Below are positions 49,701-62,191 of a stretch of DNA of 64,000 nt, piece by piece. The stretch covers positions 1,390,001 to 1,454,000 of the forward strand of contig JAEVLN010000014.1 in the NCBI GenBank assembly GCA_018350325.1, read 5' to 3'. Position numbers and translations under genes: made by a program. Each line of letters opens with the position of its first letter. The stretch's first letter is position 1. The DNA is from Globodera rostochiensis (taxonomy: Eukaryota; Nematoda; Chromadorea; Rhabditida; Heteroderidae). A model generated the notes under the pieces. It ran no database searches, had not been told where the DNA came from, and saw only the letters and a list, made by a program, of their open reading frames with translations.

Positions 49701-52049
49701 CCCTTCTGCCCGTTCTCATCGCTTTGATGGTCGGTTCAAATCGATCGGGGAAAGAATTTGACCAAAACAAAAGAATCGGTCACCAAACTCATTAAGGCAA
49801 CCGCCGCATAAACTGTTTGTTCCCTCCCTTTCAAGGTGGCCAATGCGGTCAGCTCCTTTCTGCAGCCGAGCATTTACGAGTCCATCATTAACATCCGCAA
49901 ATTGCCCCATTTGGCCGAACTTCCCCCGTCTCGGATAAGGTGCCGTGCCGTGGCTGGCATTTATTGCCTCTCAATTTGCGATCGGACTTTACCCTTTTAC
50001 CCCTTTTGTACAGTGTGCACACTCTAAAGGTGGAACAGGTGGGAGAAGCCGATCGATCGATCTCCGACACCAAAAAGGGAATATATCCAAACAAATGCTC
50101 TTCAGATAATGGTCCGGGACGTTGTGTTCGTCACCAAGCAGACCACGTACAAGGAGCTGCGCGAGTTGCTCATCTGCACGCCGCACCTTCGCTCCTACCC
50201 GTTGGTCACCGATGAAGGCACCGTTCTTTTTGGCATAAATTGTGCCAACTTTTACTTTGGGACTGTTTAATTTTGAATCACTTTCTTTAACCTCCCTTAT
50301 GACCTTTTCCCTAACTTCAGAAGAGCGAATTCTGCTTGGCTCGGTGGCACGCAAGTACCTGCACTATCTGTTGACCAGCCATCTCGGGCCCGACCCCGCC
50401 CTGCTGCTGCACGGAAGCAGACGGCGCAAAAGCCGAAACCCCAGCGGCTTCTCCAACGGCATTATCCATCGAAATTCAACACAACAAAATTCGTTAGCAG
50501 AAGCAGCCGCGCCGGCACAGCATAAAATGTCGATGATCAACGACCGGAACGTGTTCGGGAACACGTTGTTGTCCATCAGTCCGCTACACGACGACCAGGG
50601 GACCAGTGATTGGACATTTAGGAAGAGTTCATCTTTGAAATTGGCCACTTAAGAAAGAGGACGGCTAATGCCTTTGTTGATGCGCCATCAGAAGGAGGCC
50701 ATCTCTCTAAGCCAAACTCGAGTGGGTTTAGGGGAGGGGGAGGGGACTCCACGGGTAAAACCATCCTTTAGAGGGGGGGGGGACTCCACGGTCATCCTTT
50801 AGAGGGGGGGGGGGGGACTCCACGGGTAAAGCCATCCTTTAGGGGAGGGGGGGGGGCAAGCCATCCTTTAGGGGGGGGATGTTTTGGGTTCGAAAAATAC
50901 CACCCCACGGCCTATTTAATGTGGCATTCTTAAGTCTCTGCTCCGTCGCTCCACTTCCGTGCGCGACCGGACGGCCCAACTACGGAAGCCAATTGACTTG
51001 GACGAGGTGGCCATCGATGCGGCGCCCTTCCAGTTGGTCATCGGCACTTCGCTCTATCGGGTCCACACGCTGTTCGCACTGCTCGGCCTCAACCACGGTT
51101 AAAATTCGCAAATGACGGCATTGTGTGCATTCATTGCCCCTTTTTTTATTGTCCAGCTTATGTCACCAACAGAGGTCGTCTCGTCGGCGTCGTCGCACTT
51201 CGCGAAGTAATTAATGCCGGAGGAGGGGGGGTCTTTATTTCTATTTTCTGAACATCATCGCCATGTTTGCCCATCACCATGCTTTATTGCCTCCTTATTC
51301 CCTAGCTCCGTGCTGCACTTGCCCACATTTACACGCGCGGCGCTCTTCCAGCCGCCCAGTCGATGTCTCGACTTCGCCTGAACAGTTTGAACTTCGGGTT
51401 GTGCTCGACCGGTCGGAGTCGCGAGAACAGCGGAGAGGAGAACAGTGACAACGCCAACACAAATTCACTGAGGACGGACATGTCCCCCAATTCGCTCAGC
51501 GGGCCGCTGACGCAGAGCACGACAGTGACAAGTGAAACATCCGACGGGTCAGTGCGGAGGGATGCTGAAACTGGTGGTCCCCCGGGGGACTTCCCCGGGG
51601 GGTCGTCGTAAATGAAAAGCGACCCGACCGATCGGAAGAGATGAAAGGGGAAGGGGCATCCCGAAGATTTCATGCTAAAGTTGAACTAATTAGCTTCAGA
51701 AATTTGCCATTCTTTCAGGACGCTTCAAATCGTCTGTCCAACGTCCTTTTCGTCCTCTTTATCACAACAATTGACGCCATTTCTATCACCAGTAATGGCA
51801 TTGGCACCACCGGAGGAGGACAGTGACGAGGAAGAGACTGAAGAAGAGGAAGAATGGGACGAAGCCAAACTGTTGCTGGAGGGAGCAGAGGACCAATTGG
51901 TGGCCAATCGTGAGGCCAACAGGGCAGTTTCAAGAGCGGAGAGCAATGTCCCCCCGGGGCATGCAGCCGAGAATGTCTCTGTCCTTTTGGACCCGAGGCA
52001 AAGGCGCAGAGCGTTCAGCGATTCAGACACAGGACGAAGAATTAATTGA
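46751..52049 (+). CDS. CLC-family chloride channel (ClC-2 / CLH type)
   Basis: Large multi-exon gene. Exon 1 (46751-46923) encodes a basic N-terminus ([17 protein letters not shown]); exon 2 is 47100-47142; exon 3 starts at 47207 ([20 protein letters not shown]). Diagnostic motifs are [32 protein letters not shown] with the gating Glu in KEGPFVH split by the intron 47833-47889, [92 protein letters not shown] and [12 protein letters not shown]. Two CBS regions follow ([20 protein letters not shown]... and [20 protein letters not shown]...). A Ser/Asp/Glu-rich tail reaches 52049. The pore Glu suggests channel rather than pump when compared with ClC-2. Exon borders around 47480-47560 and 51550-51790 were not settled. 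Confidence 0.88.
47190..47206 (+). other. Poly-C tract forming a 3' splice site in the CLC gene
   Basis: A run of C bases ending in GCAG directly precedes exon 3 of the CLC gene. The usual U-rich nematode 3' splice site (TTTTCAG) is replaced by poly-C. Confidence 0.75.
48255..48344. repeat. Exact-type two-copy tandem repeat in a CLC intron
   Basis: GGGCTCGAGAAAGGATTATC plus the following 26 bp is repeated head to tail (48255-48300 and 48301-48344) with one C/T difference. The first copy begins right at the exon end (donor GTGGGC). Confidence 0.9.
50731..50879. repeat. G-rich minisatellite in a CLC intron
   Basis: About four copies of GGGGACTCCACGGGTAAA(A/G)CCATCCTTTAG joined by G-runs of 8-13. 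Confidence 0.85.
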
Positions 52050-52876
52050 ACTACCAAAGATCAAAACCCCTTTTTTTTTAAATGTTTTTCTTCGTCTGTC
52101 CGGATGTTACACATTTTCGAACGAATCGGAACCGCGTTTTCTGAATTGAACCCGGCCAGAATTGGCCTAACCCACAATTCATTAAGCGTTGTGAGTTCAT
52201 TGACTTGGAATTGTGCGAATAGTCTTTTCTGTTTAATGTCCTTAAGTCTAAAAAATGAAAATGTAACTCAAGCAAGCTTCAGACTAATTGGCATTATTTG
52301 CGTGTTTAATGAAGTGCACTTCTTTCTATGCTTATGCGATCATTAAATTTGATTTACGTCTTTTGAGGCGCACCCCAAAACTTTTTCTTTTAATTCACTT
52401 AAATTGGCCAAAAAAAGAGAGCAAATTGAGCAAAATTGGATTTTGTTGCCCCCCCCCCCACCAATCGCTCGTCCCATTGTCAGCTGCACAAATCCGCCGT
52501 CGCCGTTGGGTGGGGGTGGGGGGGGGGGGGGAATTCGATACTGTGGGCGTTGGGAAGTGGGCGGGCGGTGATTGGTGCCAATGGTGGGGAGGGGAGGGGA
52601 TAAAGGGGGCCGCCCAATTCGACCATCATCAATCACCTCATAATAATAATAATGAGGACAAATGGGCCATTAATATTTAAATATTTGTTCTGCTGTGAGC
52701 GAGATTTCCATCTCTCTGCACTCACTCTTTATTTTCCCCAAACGCTGGTCGATCGATCGATCGGAATTGATTTGTCCAAATCCCAAATCCATCATCTGCA
52801 TTAAAGATTGCGCACTGGCATTTATTCTAATTCTTTAAAAGCCCGGAAAAGTCCAACCAAATTCGTGTGAGTACAG
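52050..52876. other. Intergenic between CLC and bHLH genes
   Basis: Includes poly-C (about 52450-52459) and a G-run (52517-52530), GATCGATCGATCG at 52750-52762 and an ATAATAATAAT run (52640-52651). No coding exon is supported; probable CLC 3' UTR and bHLH promoter. Confidence 0.45.
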
Positions 52877-53756
52877 ATGAACGCCAATGCCAATGTGCTT
52901 CACCCCCAACAAAATCAGTCCCAAAATGTGCCGTCGTCCCTCGGCCTTTCGTTCTCTTCGTCAGCAGCCGATGGCACCGCAAATGCCGTCCCCCAGTCGC
53001 AACATCAGTCGGTGATTGTGCACACTCAGCAGACAATGGCAACGGCGCCGGAAGCGGAGGAAAATGGCGGGAAGAAGCCAAAGAAAAGGGGGAGGAAGAG
53101 GAAGAGAAAGGCTGAGGACGAAGAAGAAGCGGACCAGCAATCGGATGAGGACGAAGAGGGCGCTCACGGACTTCACACCGACGCATCGCCGGGGGCAATT
53201 GGAGTCCGAAGATTCATAAACCCATTCGAGCCCAGGGCGATCATCCCGTTACCGCACGAGCTGGAGATGAGGCGAGTGATGTGACAAGATCGGGTTGGAC
53301 ATGGACAACAAGGACACAATACGGCAAATGACACCAAATTATGTCCATTCAGCACCCACGGGACTACCGTTTGGAGACGCAATGAACGCGAGAGACAGCG
53401 CGTCCAGCAATTAAACTTTGGATACACACATTTGCGGGAACGTTTGCCACTGATTGACCGGTGACTTTAAAAACAGGCTCTTGTCAGGTCCTAACAGTCC
53501 GTCGGAATCGAAAAGGCCGCCAGACCGTACATTACAAAAACAGATGTTCCCGTGTCCTTTTGACTTTCAATCATTCAGCGATCGTCGCATGAGCAAGGTG
53601 GACAGCCTAAGGCTGGCCATCGCTTACATCCGCCATCTCGAACTGCTCCTCCACCACGGCCACGCGCATTGGGCAGAGTGTCACTGCTTCAAGCAAAGTT
53701 ACGGTGGCGGAGATGGGCGAAGCAGCGGCGCGGAAAGCACCCCGCCCCCGAACTAA
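52877..53756 (+). CDS. bHLH transcription factor, achaete-scute-like
   Basis: Three exons. Exon 1 (from ATG 52877) is Gln/Ser-rich, then acidic and basic (KKPKKRGRKRKRK, a nuclear signal), and ends at an AT|GTGACA donor (about 53279). Exon 2 (from about 53351) holds the basic region and helix 1: WRRNERERQRVQQLNFGYTH and LRERLPLIDR. Exon 3 (from 53578) continues DRRMSKVDSLRLAIAYIRHL then ELLLHH, and ends at 53756. The contact residues of the basic region (NERERxR) and the helix 2 pattern (MSKV(D/E)(S/T)LRLAIxYI) are those of the ASCL group. Function is inferred as an E-box-binding factor, dimerising with a class I bHLH, in neural or gland fate. The orthologue within the ASCL group is unclear. 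Confidence 0.87.
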
Positions 53757-54740
53757 GAAAGCGGAAGAGCAAAAAAAGCCTTTATGCACAGAACGAACAA
53801 CGGCGAATTGTTTTACTAGAGAGGGGGTGGGGGAGGACGAAACGCGATGAATGGATTGATTGATTGACGGACCGATCGGGTTGGATTTTGGATTGAGTTG
53901 TGCATGTTATGTCAGATAAACGAACAAAGGGAGGGAGCAGTTTTATTGATAGATACAATAATAAATATTAAAACTGTCGACGACAAAAGTTTACGGAATT
54001 TTGAACGATGGATGAATGAACGGTGAGTGTTTGACGAATTTTGGAAAAACACAATAAAACATTTGTTGCATGTTGAGAAGCTCAGTCAGAAAATGTGTAA
54101 GAAAGAATATTTTGATTGGTTTGTGAAGGGAACGGAAGGGGCGCCGGCGGGAGAAGGCATTCGGACGAGTCCGGGGGCGAGGTGATCATCAACGGAAATT
54201 GGGAAAAAAGCAAAATTTTTCTTAAAACTAATCCGAGAAATCTTTTCGTAGGACTCCGAAATAAAAGAAATTAAAGAAAGAAAGGAAAGAATGAATTTTT
54301 GAAAATGGATGGGTGATGATCCTCGTCCTCGAACCTGATGTGCACATTTACTGACGACAAAAGGCGTCTGTCTCATAAGAAACATCGATTGGAAAGGGTT
54401 TTTGATGAAAGGAAAACGTGCAGAAAAAAAACAACAGAGGGAAATGATTTAAGTCCTCAGGGGAGCCGTATATATATTTTTTAAAATTTCCAATTCGCAA
54501 AACGCACCAAAACATTTGCCTAAATTTTCATATACGGCTCTGGCGTTTTACTGTCATTTGAGTGGAATGAACGGTGTGTCCGTTTTGTGGGTGGGGCTTT
54601 GTTAAGTTCGATTTCCGTGAGAGGCGTCGGGTCGACGGGGCGGCTGATGTTGGGGGTGGACATTGACTGGCCGGGGAAGGGAGTGGGCTGGCGGGCAGAT
54701 CACTCATTGTCCATATTTGCTCCTCCCTCTTGTCCATAAA
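53757..54740. other. Convergent intergenic, 3' flanks of bHLH and RAP1 genes
   Basis: No coding signal. AATAAA-type words occur near 53957 and 54053 on the plus strand, compatible with bHLH polyadenylation. ATATACGGCTC-type words near 54468 and 54531 form an imperfect inverted pair. Confidence 0.45.
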
Positions 54741-56250
<1,510 letters not shown>

Positions 56251-57733
56251 CCTACGTGAAAGTCGCCTTCTCGGGGCTCAAATGCCCAAAATCGCCCAAA
56301 GCAAGCAGACTTAAGCGACCGTCCGGTTGAATTCGGATCCACGTGATCGAGGAGTTCACCAACGAAAGTCTCAGCCAACCCTCAGGCGGAAATTGAAGCG
56401 CTCTGTAAAAACAATTAAAAAAGTGACATGAATTTGCGGCCCAGCATTGATACGCCTGAAGATCCACATATGCGTTTCAGAGAATAAAACTCCCAAAATT
56501 TATAAACAAATTTCGAATTTTCGGCCAACCGCGGACTCACCGGCACACAAAGTAGCGAATAACGTTCGCGTGGAAAAAAAACAGCTCAAATGAGTCCTCT
56601 TTTTGCTTGGGCTTCGCGCGATGGATGAATTTTCGGAAGGCGGCCTTTTTGAAAAATAAAAACAATGGCGCGTCGACAACCTTTGGCCCACCTCAATCCG
56701 CGCACCGTCCGTGTAAGACTTCTCAATGAAACTTATTTATTTAGTAACGACTCTTACAAACATAAATCTCACATAATACTGCGGTCTCCATGAGCTTGAA
56801 GGCGGTTCCGGTTCACATGGAGCCCCCTCCACCAACAAATCCGTGTTCTTCCTGATTTCCGCAACATGTGGCAAATGCTTCAACGCTATTTGGGCTGTTT
56901 CGTCAGCTCTGTTTAATAATGCAAAATTTAAGCAACTTTAAAATCCTTGACTGTCGCCTAATGAAGGCATCTGATCGATTGATTTGGTGAAGGTATGTTA
57001 CATTCGACCAGACAAACGGATATCTAAACTACGGCCAAAACGCCCTCCCCGCCCCCCTCCCTACCTTTGCAAAGTCGACACAACACATTTGTTGAATTTA
57101 TGCCCTTTCCCAATTTCGAACCCCGCCAATCGCTTTCCGAGAATATCAGCTTGTTCACGTCCTAAAACAATTCTCATCACATCTAGCCATTTTCTTCCAA
57201 ACAAACCCAAAGATGTCAGTTCCCTTTTCTTTGAATCCAACTCGTATTGTCCGTGTCTTATTAGAAAAATGTTTCGTGTCGCTGTCGGAGTGACCTTAAT
57301 GGGAACCGAACATTATCTGCTGTCTCAGTCGCAAAAGATTATTTTCTTAAAAGGTGTCTAAACTTTCAGAAATTCACTTTCAGCCTATCCGACTGACCTT
57401 GGCGAGCATTTCCTTCTGTTTCTCTTCGTCTGCCACCCGAAACGCCTCAACATCAATCAGTGAAAAAGGATCTCGTCTAAAACACATCAAACAAACAATT
57501 AGCCATAACTAAAACAGTCCGTACTTGTCCCAATTGTGATCCCAACGCTGGACTTCTCCGCTGCCAAACGGATGAAGCGCCACCGAATTAGAATCGGCAT
57601 TTTTTTTGCCCGCCTTAACTTCCACAGCGTTTTCATCAGAGGGAACGCTTTTTCGTTTGGTCACCGCCAAACCTGCTGAAGCGCAAAGAGCAACCGCCAC
57701 TGGGGACGAATAAATAAAAACCCGTCGGAACAT
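56251..57733 (-). CDS. PGAM5: Mitochondrial Ser/Thr phosphatase PGAM5
   Basis: Minus-strand exons from ATG 57733 ([20 protein letters not shown], an N-terminal membrane/presequence helix) to TAG at 56251-56253. The WDPNWD multimerisation motif appears as [16 protein letters not shown]. The histidine-phosphatase signature is [20 protein letters not shown]. The C-terminal part is [20 protein letters not shown], then [20 protein letters not shown] and LSPEKATFT, closely matching human PGAM5. The family uses the phosphoglycerate-mutase fold but dephosphorylates proteins at mitochondria and regulates mitochondrial dynamics and stress signalling. Exon borders in the middle (56470-57400) were only partly traced; the second catalytic His (ICHAN in human) falls in that part. 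It is divergent with CPSF3, with 298 bp between starts. Confidence 0.92.
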
Positions 57734-58031
57734 CACTTCGCTTAATTAGAACCCGCGGACAAATATGTAAAGGGAAAATGAGTAGAAGGAAGCGACCAGA
57801 AGCAAAAGACAACAAACAATAAGCGAAACAGTAACACCTAAATGGTGGAAATCTGCTGAAATTGTCGAGTGAGTGATGAATTTATTATTGTTTATTTATT
57901 GTATCAAAGAGAGAAAACGACAAATGAAGAGAACAGTTAGAGAAAAAGTGAACGCATGCCGTTGAGCCTCCCTTTGCTTTGTCTCTTACACAATTAGAGC
58001 TCATTTAGTTATTCCCTAAAGTCTGAAAGAC
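57734..58031. promoter_or_regulatory. Bidirectional promoter interval PGAM5 / CPSF3
   Basis: 298 bp separates the two divergent ATGs, so both promoters and 5' UTRs must lie here. No specific binding site was recognised. Confidence 0.5.
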
Positions 58032-61000
58032 ATGGCCAGCGATGAGAATTCGGATGTGCTCACCTTCATGCCGCTCGGTTCGGGTCAGGAAGTTGGCCGT
58101 TCCTGCCATTTCATGCAGTTCAAGGGCAAGAAGATTATGGTGAGTGGCTGGGTGGGCATTTTCTCCTCGTTCCCCTGTCTTCCCGAACCCATTATAATTG
58201 TACGCTTCACCACATTCGGCATTTACATGCTTCATCTAACACTAAATCGTTTTGACATTATGCCCCCATTTTCAGTTCGACTGTGGCATCCATCCGGTTT
58301 GTGAGTTCGTAACCAATTTGTCAAAATTTTAAGCCATTGTGAGTTTCCATTCACACTTTGTTCATTGGCAGGGCATGCAAGGCGTCGACGCGCTGCCCTT
58401 CGTGGACTTCATCGACGTGGAGGAGTTGGACTTGCTGCTGATCACCCATTTCCATCTTGACCACTGCGGGGCACTTCCATGGCTATTGGAGAAGACCGCA
58501 TTTCGAGTTTGTTTCGGAATGTGTCAATCTCTCTCTAATAGCGCAAGCTCCGAACCTTTATTTAGGGATTAGTGTATAAAAAAATAATTAATTAAATTAT
58601 GTTTTTTTATGATTCAGTGATTAATTTTAGGGTCGTTGCTTTATGACACACGCAACCAAGGCCATTTACCGGACGTTGATTGGCGACTGCATTAAAGTTC
58701 ATCTTTGTGTTCATTTTTAAATTGTTTAAATCAAAAAAGTAAATTTTTAACTTTTTAAGATTGCAAAATATGGTGGCGGGAGCGGCGGCGGGCACGAGTC
58801 GAGGATGCTCTACACGGAGGAAGACCTGGAGAGGAGTATGGACAAAATTGAGGTGTAAGAGGGCATTTCTGATCAAGAAATACGGGAGGTCCTCCTTCGA
58901 GCGTTGCTTTTTGTTATATTTTGGCAAATTCTTTAGGTGCTCGACTTCCACGAACAAAAGGAAGTGAATGGCATCAAATTTTGGTGCTACGTTGCCGGCC
59001 ACGTGCTCGGCGCTTGCATGTTTATGGTGGAGATAGCCGGCGTTCGCACTTTGTACACCGGTTGGTCCGAAATTTTAGGGTTTGGCCACCCCTACCCCCT
59101 TTTTCTGGTGGCATTTGAACATCAGACTTCTTCAAGAAAGCCCGACCTCGTTGAATGGGAATCAATGATCCGCTTTCAAATTAACCTTTACTTAAATTTA
59201 GGAGACTTTTCTCGACTTGAGGATCGGCATCTTTGCGCCGCTGAATTGCCAAACGTTTCACCGGACGTTATGATATGTGTAAGTGATTCGTGAATTAAAG
59301 ACGAGTTATTTCTATTTTCTATCATATTATCCGAAAAATTGACTGGTTTTCTACAGGAATCCACCTATGGTACACAAATCCACGAAAGTCGAGAGGAGCG
59401 CGAGCGCCGTTTCACCAGCACAGTCCACGAAATTGTGGGCCGTGGAGGGCGCTGTCTAATCCCCGCATTTGCACTCGGAAGGGCACAGGAATTGCTGCTG
59501 ATTTTGGACGAGTAATTTATTATTTTTGGAGTATTGATTGAGAAACCTAAATTATTATGCTTGTTATCGCGTCATTTTTACGAAAATTAAAAAAGAATTT
59601 TTGATGCCTTTAGAAAGAGACTTTCTCTTTATTCAACTTTTTCAGGTATTGGGAACAGCATCCTGAACTGCACGACATTCCCGTGTATTGTGAGTCCAGC
59701 AACAGTGTTTTTATACAGCAATTTACGCACAGATGCCAGCTCTTTGGCTAAGAAATGCATGGCTGTCTACCAGACATTTGTCAGCGGAATGAACCAAAGC
59801 ATCAAACGCCAAATTTCAATCAATAACCCCTTCGTGTTCAAGCACGTCTCTAATTTGAAGGTTGACAATAACTCATAAGTAGTAGGGTTGTTATGCGACA
59901 ATTGAGTTTGGAATTGATCGTAATTAGACTCTTTTTGAATTACTAGCCAATGCTTTTAACTATTGAACATACAGTTATCCGATGCAAATCCGCAAAACGG
60001 CGAAATCATATGTTATTTTATAGAGCATTGACCACTTTGACGACGTTGGCCCCTGCGTGGTGTTGGCCAGCCCAGGAATGTTGCAAAATGGGCTAAGTCG
60101 CGAGCTGTTCGAGACGTGGTGTACTGACTCAAAGGTTTTGACTTTTCTCTACAAATTGTTTCGGTTATTCTAAAAGTTCTCTTTTTTTAGAACGGGTGCT
60201 TAGTCGCTGGATATTGTGTGGAAGGAACATTAGCAAAGGTAATTTTATCGTTTTTGTTTGTGGATAAAAATGTTCATTTGAAGCATATTTTGTCTGAACC
60301 TGAAGAAATTGTTGCGCTGAATGGCCAGCGTCTGCCGATGCGACTGCAAGTCAGTTAGGGAATGAATTATCATTAGCATTTTTCCAAAAGTTTTTTATTT
60401 TTCCGGTTTTTGTCGTGATGACGACGATCAATTTACAAGGATCATTTTTGGGTTGATTTTAATTGCTGTTGTGCTTAGCATGGATTTTCACATATTTTAT
60501 TTTCTTATCGCTCTAACAAGGTGGCCTACATCAGCTTCTCCGCCCACACCGATTATATCCAAACCTCTGAGTTTATCCGCGCCCTCCGACCGCCAAATTT
60601 GATTTTGGTCCATGGGGAAATGAACGAAATGAACCGACTGAAGGCGGCTGTTTTGCGTCAGTATGAGGACGACACGGACTTTCAGATTGAGGTGAGTTGT
60701 GCAAATTGTGTTTTAATTTGAGTAAACTTTAAAATTTTCCTTTTTTATCCCAAGTTTTGTTTTATTTTCGTAATTCGATTAATATTTTGAACTTAATCTA
60801 AACACAAAGGTTTACAACCCGCGCAACACGGAGTCCGTCCAGCTGTATTTTCGTGGCCAAAAAACGGCGAAAGTGGTGGGTCAATTAGCGATGGATGTGC
60901 CGGAGGATGGGAGCATTGTGAGCGGCATTTTGGTACGACGAAATTTCAACTACCATTTGCTACACCCCAACGAACTTAGTGGTCAGTTTTTAAATTTTTG

Positions 61001-61910
61001 TTTTGTTCATTGAATTCACGAAAGTATGTATGTTTTACAGCCTACACGGATTTGGCAAATTCGCGGCTGTCCCAGCGTGAAAGTGTGTCTTACGAAGGCT
61101 CCTTCTCATTGCTGCTGCACAACCTTCGGTTGCTCTCGACGGATGCTGCCGTTGTCACTTCGACGGGGGAAGAGGATGAGAAGCCGTCGCAACAACAGCA
61201 GCTGAAGACCAGCGGCAGCAAAGGCGGTGGAGCATCAACAGCAACAATGACGCCATCAACAGCATCGACGCCGATCCCTACGCACGTCGTCAAAATGTTT
61301 AGGGTACTCATAAGGATTCTAAGATTTGTTACTGTGAAACGGCTGTTTTTTTCACTTTAGAACGAAATTACAATTGCAGTTTATGCCGCCCAGCACATTG
61401 TGATCATCGAGTGGATGTCAAATCCGGTGAATGACTTGTAAGTGAACTGCTTGGTTAAATTTTTATTGCACTGAATTTCATAGGTTCGCCGATGCAGCAC
61501 TTTCCGCAATCCTTCACGCCCAAACCAACCCACTTCTCGAGAAAAGTTCTTTTGTTGCAATTTGTAGAACACCTTAATTTTTAGACGTCCCAAAGGAGTT
61601 CGAGCTCAAAACAGCACCAATTGACGACGGCTTGGAGGCAGCATTGGTTGGTACACTGCGCGAATTGTGTGGAGAGAAGAGTCGGGTGGAAGTGAAGGAG
61701 GAAGAAAACCAAGACGACGACGACTCAATGAGACAAAGAAGTGACCGGAGGGAGGGGAAGAGGCGGCGTATGATCGAGCTGGAACTGGACGGGAAGAGGG
61801 CATGTATTTGCCCGAGCAGTCTGCAAATCACCGACTGCGAGGATCAACTGCTGCACCACCTGTTGGCATCGGTGACGCAAAAAATAGCACATGGAATTTT
61901 ACCAATCTGA
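58032..61910 (+). CDS. CPSF3: Cleavage and polyadenylation specificity factor 3 (CPSF73 endonuclease)
   Basis: Many short exons starting [20 protein letters not shown]. The metallo-beta-lactamase domain shows [14 protein letters not shown], the zinc motif [48 protein letters not shown] and [17 protein letters not shown]. The beta-CASP domain shows [79 protein letters not shown] and [20 protein letters not shown] with [15 protein letters not shown]. The zinc-binding residues are intact, so it should be the active nuclease that cuts pre-mRNA 3' ends and histone mRNA in the nucleus. The C-terminal dimerisation domain ([20 protein letters not shown] to HGILPI) carries a Ser/Thr/Gly-rich insert absent in human (about 61165-61295). 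The start ATG lies 298 bp from PGAM5. Confidence 0.95.
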
Positions 61911-62191
61911 GGACTCACAAATCAGCAACAATGATAATGAATGGGAAGAAGATCTCTGAAAAAAGCCGTAATTTGTTTTGCAGTAATTTTGTTGATAAAA
62001 CTAGTAAAAGCGTATCCCCTAATATTTTGAGTGGAGTCAACGTTCGAGTTTAACTCGACACGGAACAATGCCTACTTAAACAACAATGTATTGAGTTCAA
62101 ATATGAAATGAAAGGTGCAAATTGGAAATACTATATAAAAACACAATTAGGTTATGGGCTTGGCAATGTCTATAGCCAATTCACAATCAGT
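61911..62191. other. Convergent 3' flanks of CPSF3 and CHERP
   Basis: 281 AT-rich bp with no coding signal. Confidence 0.5.
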
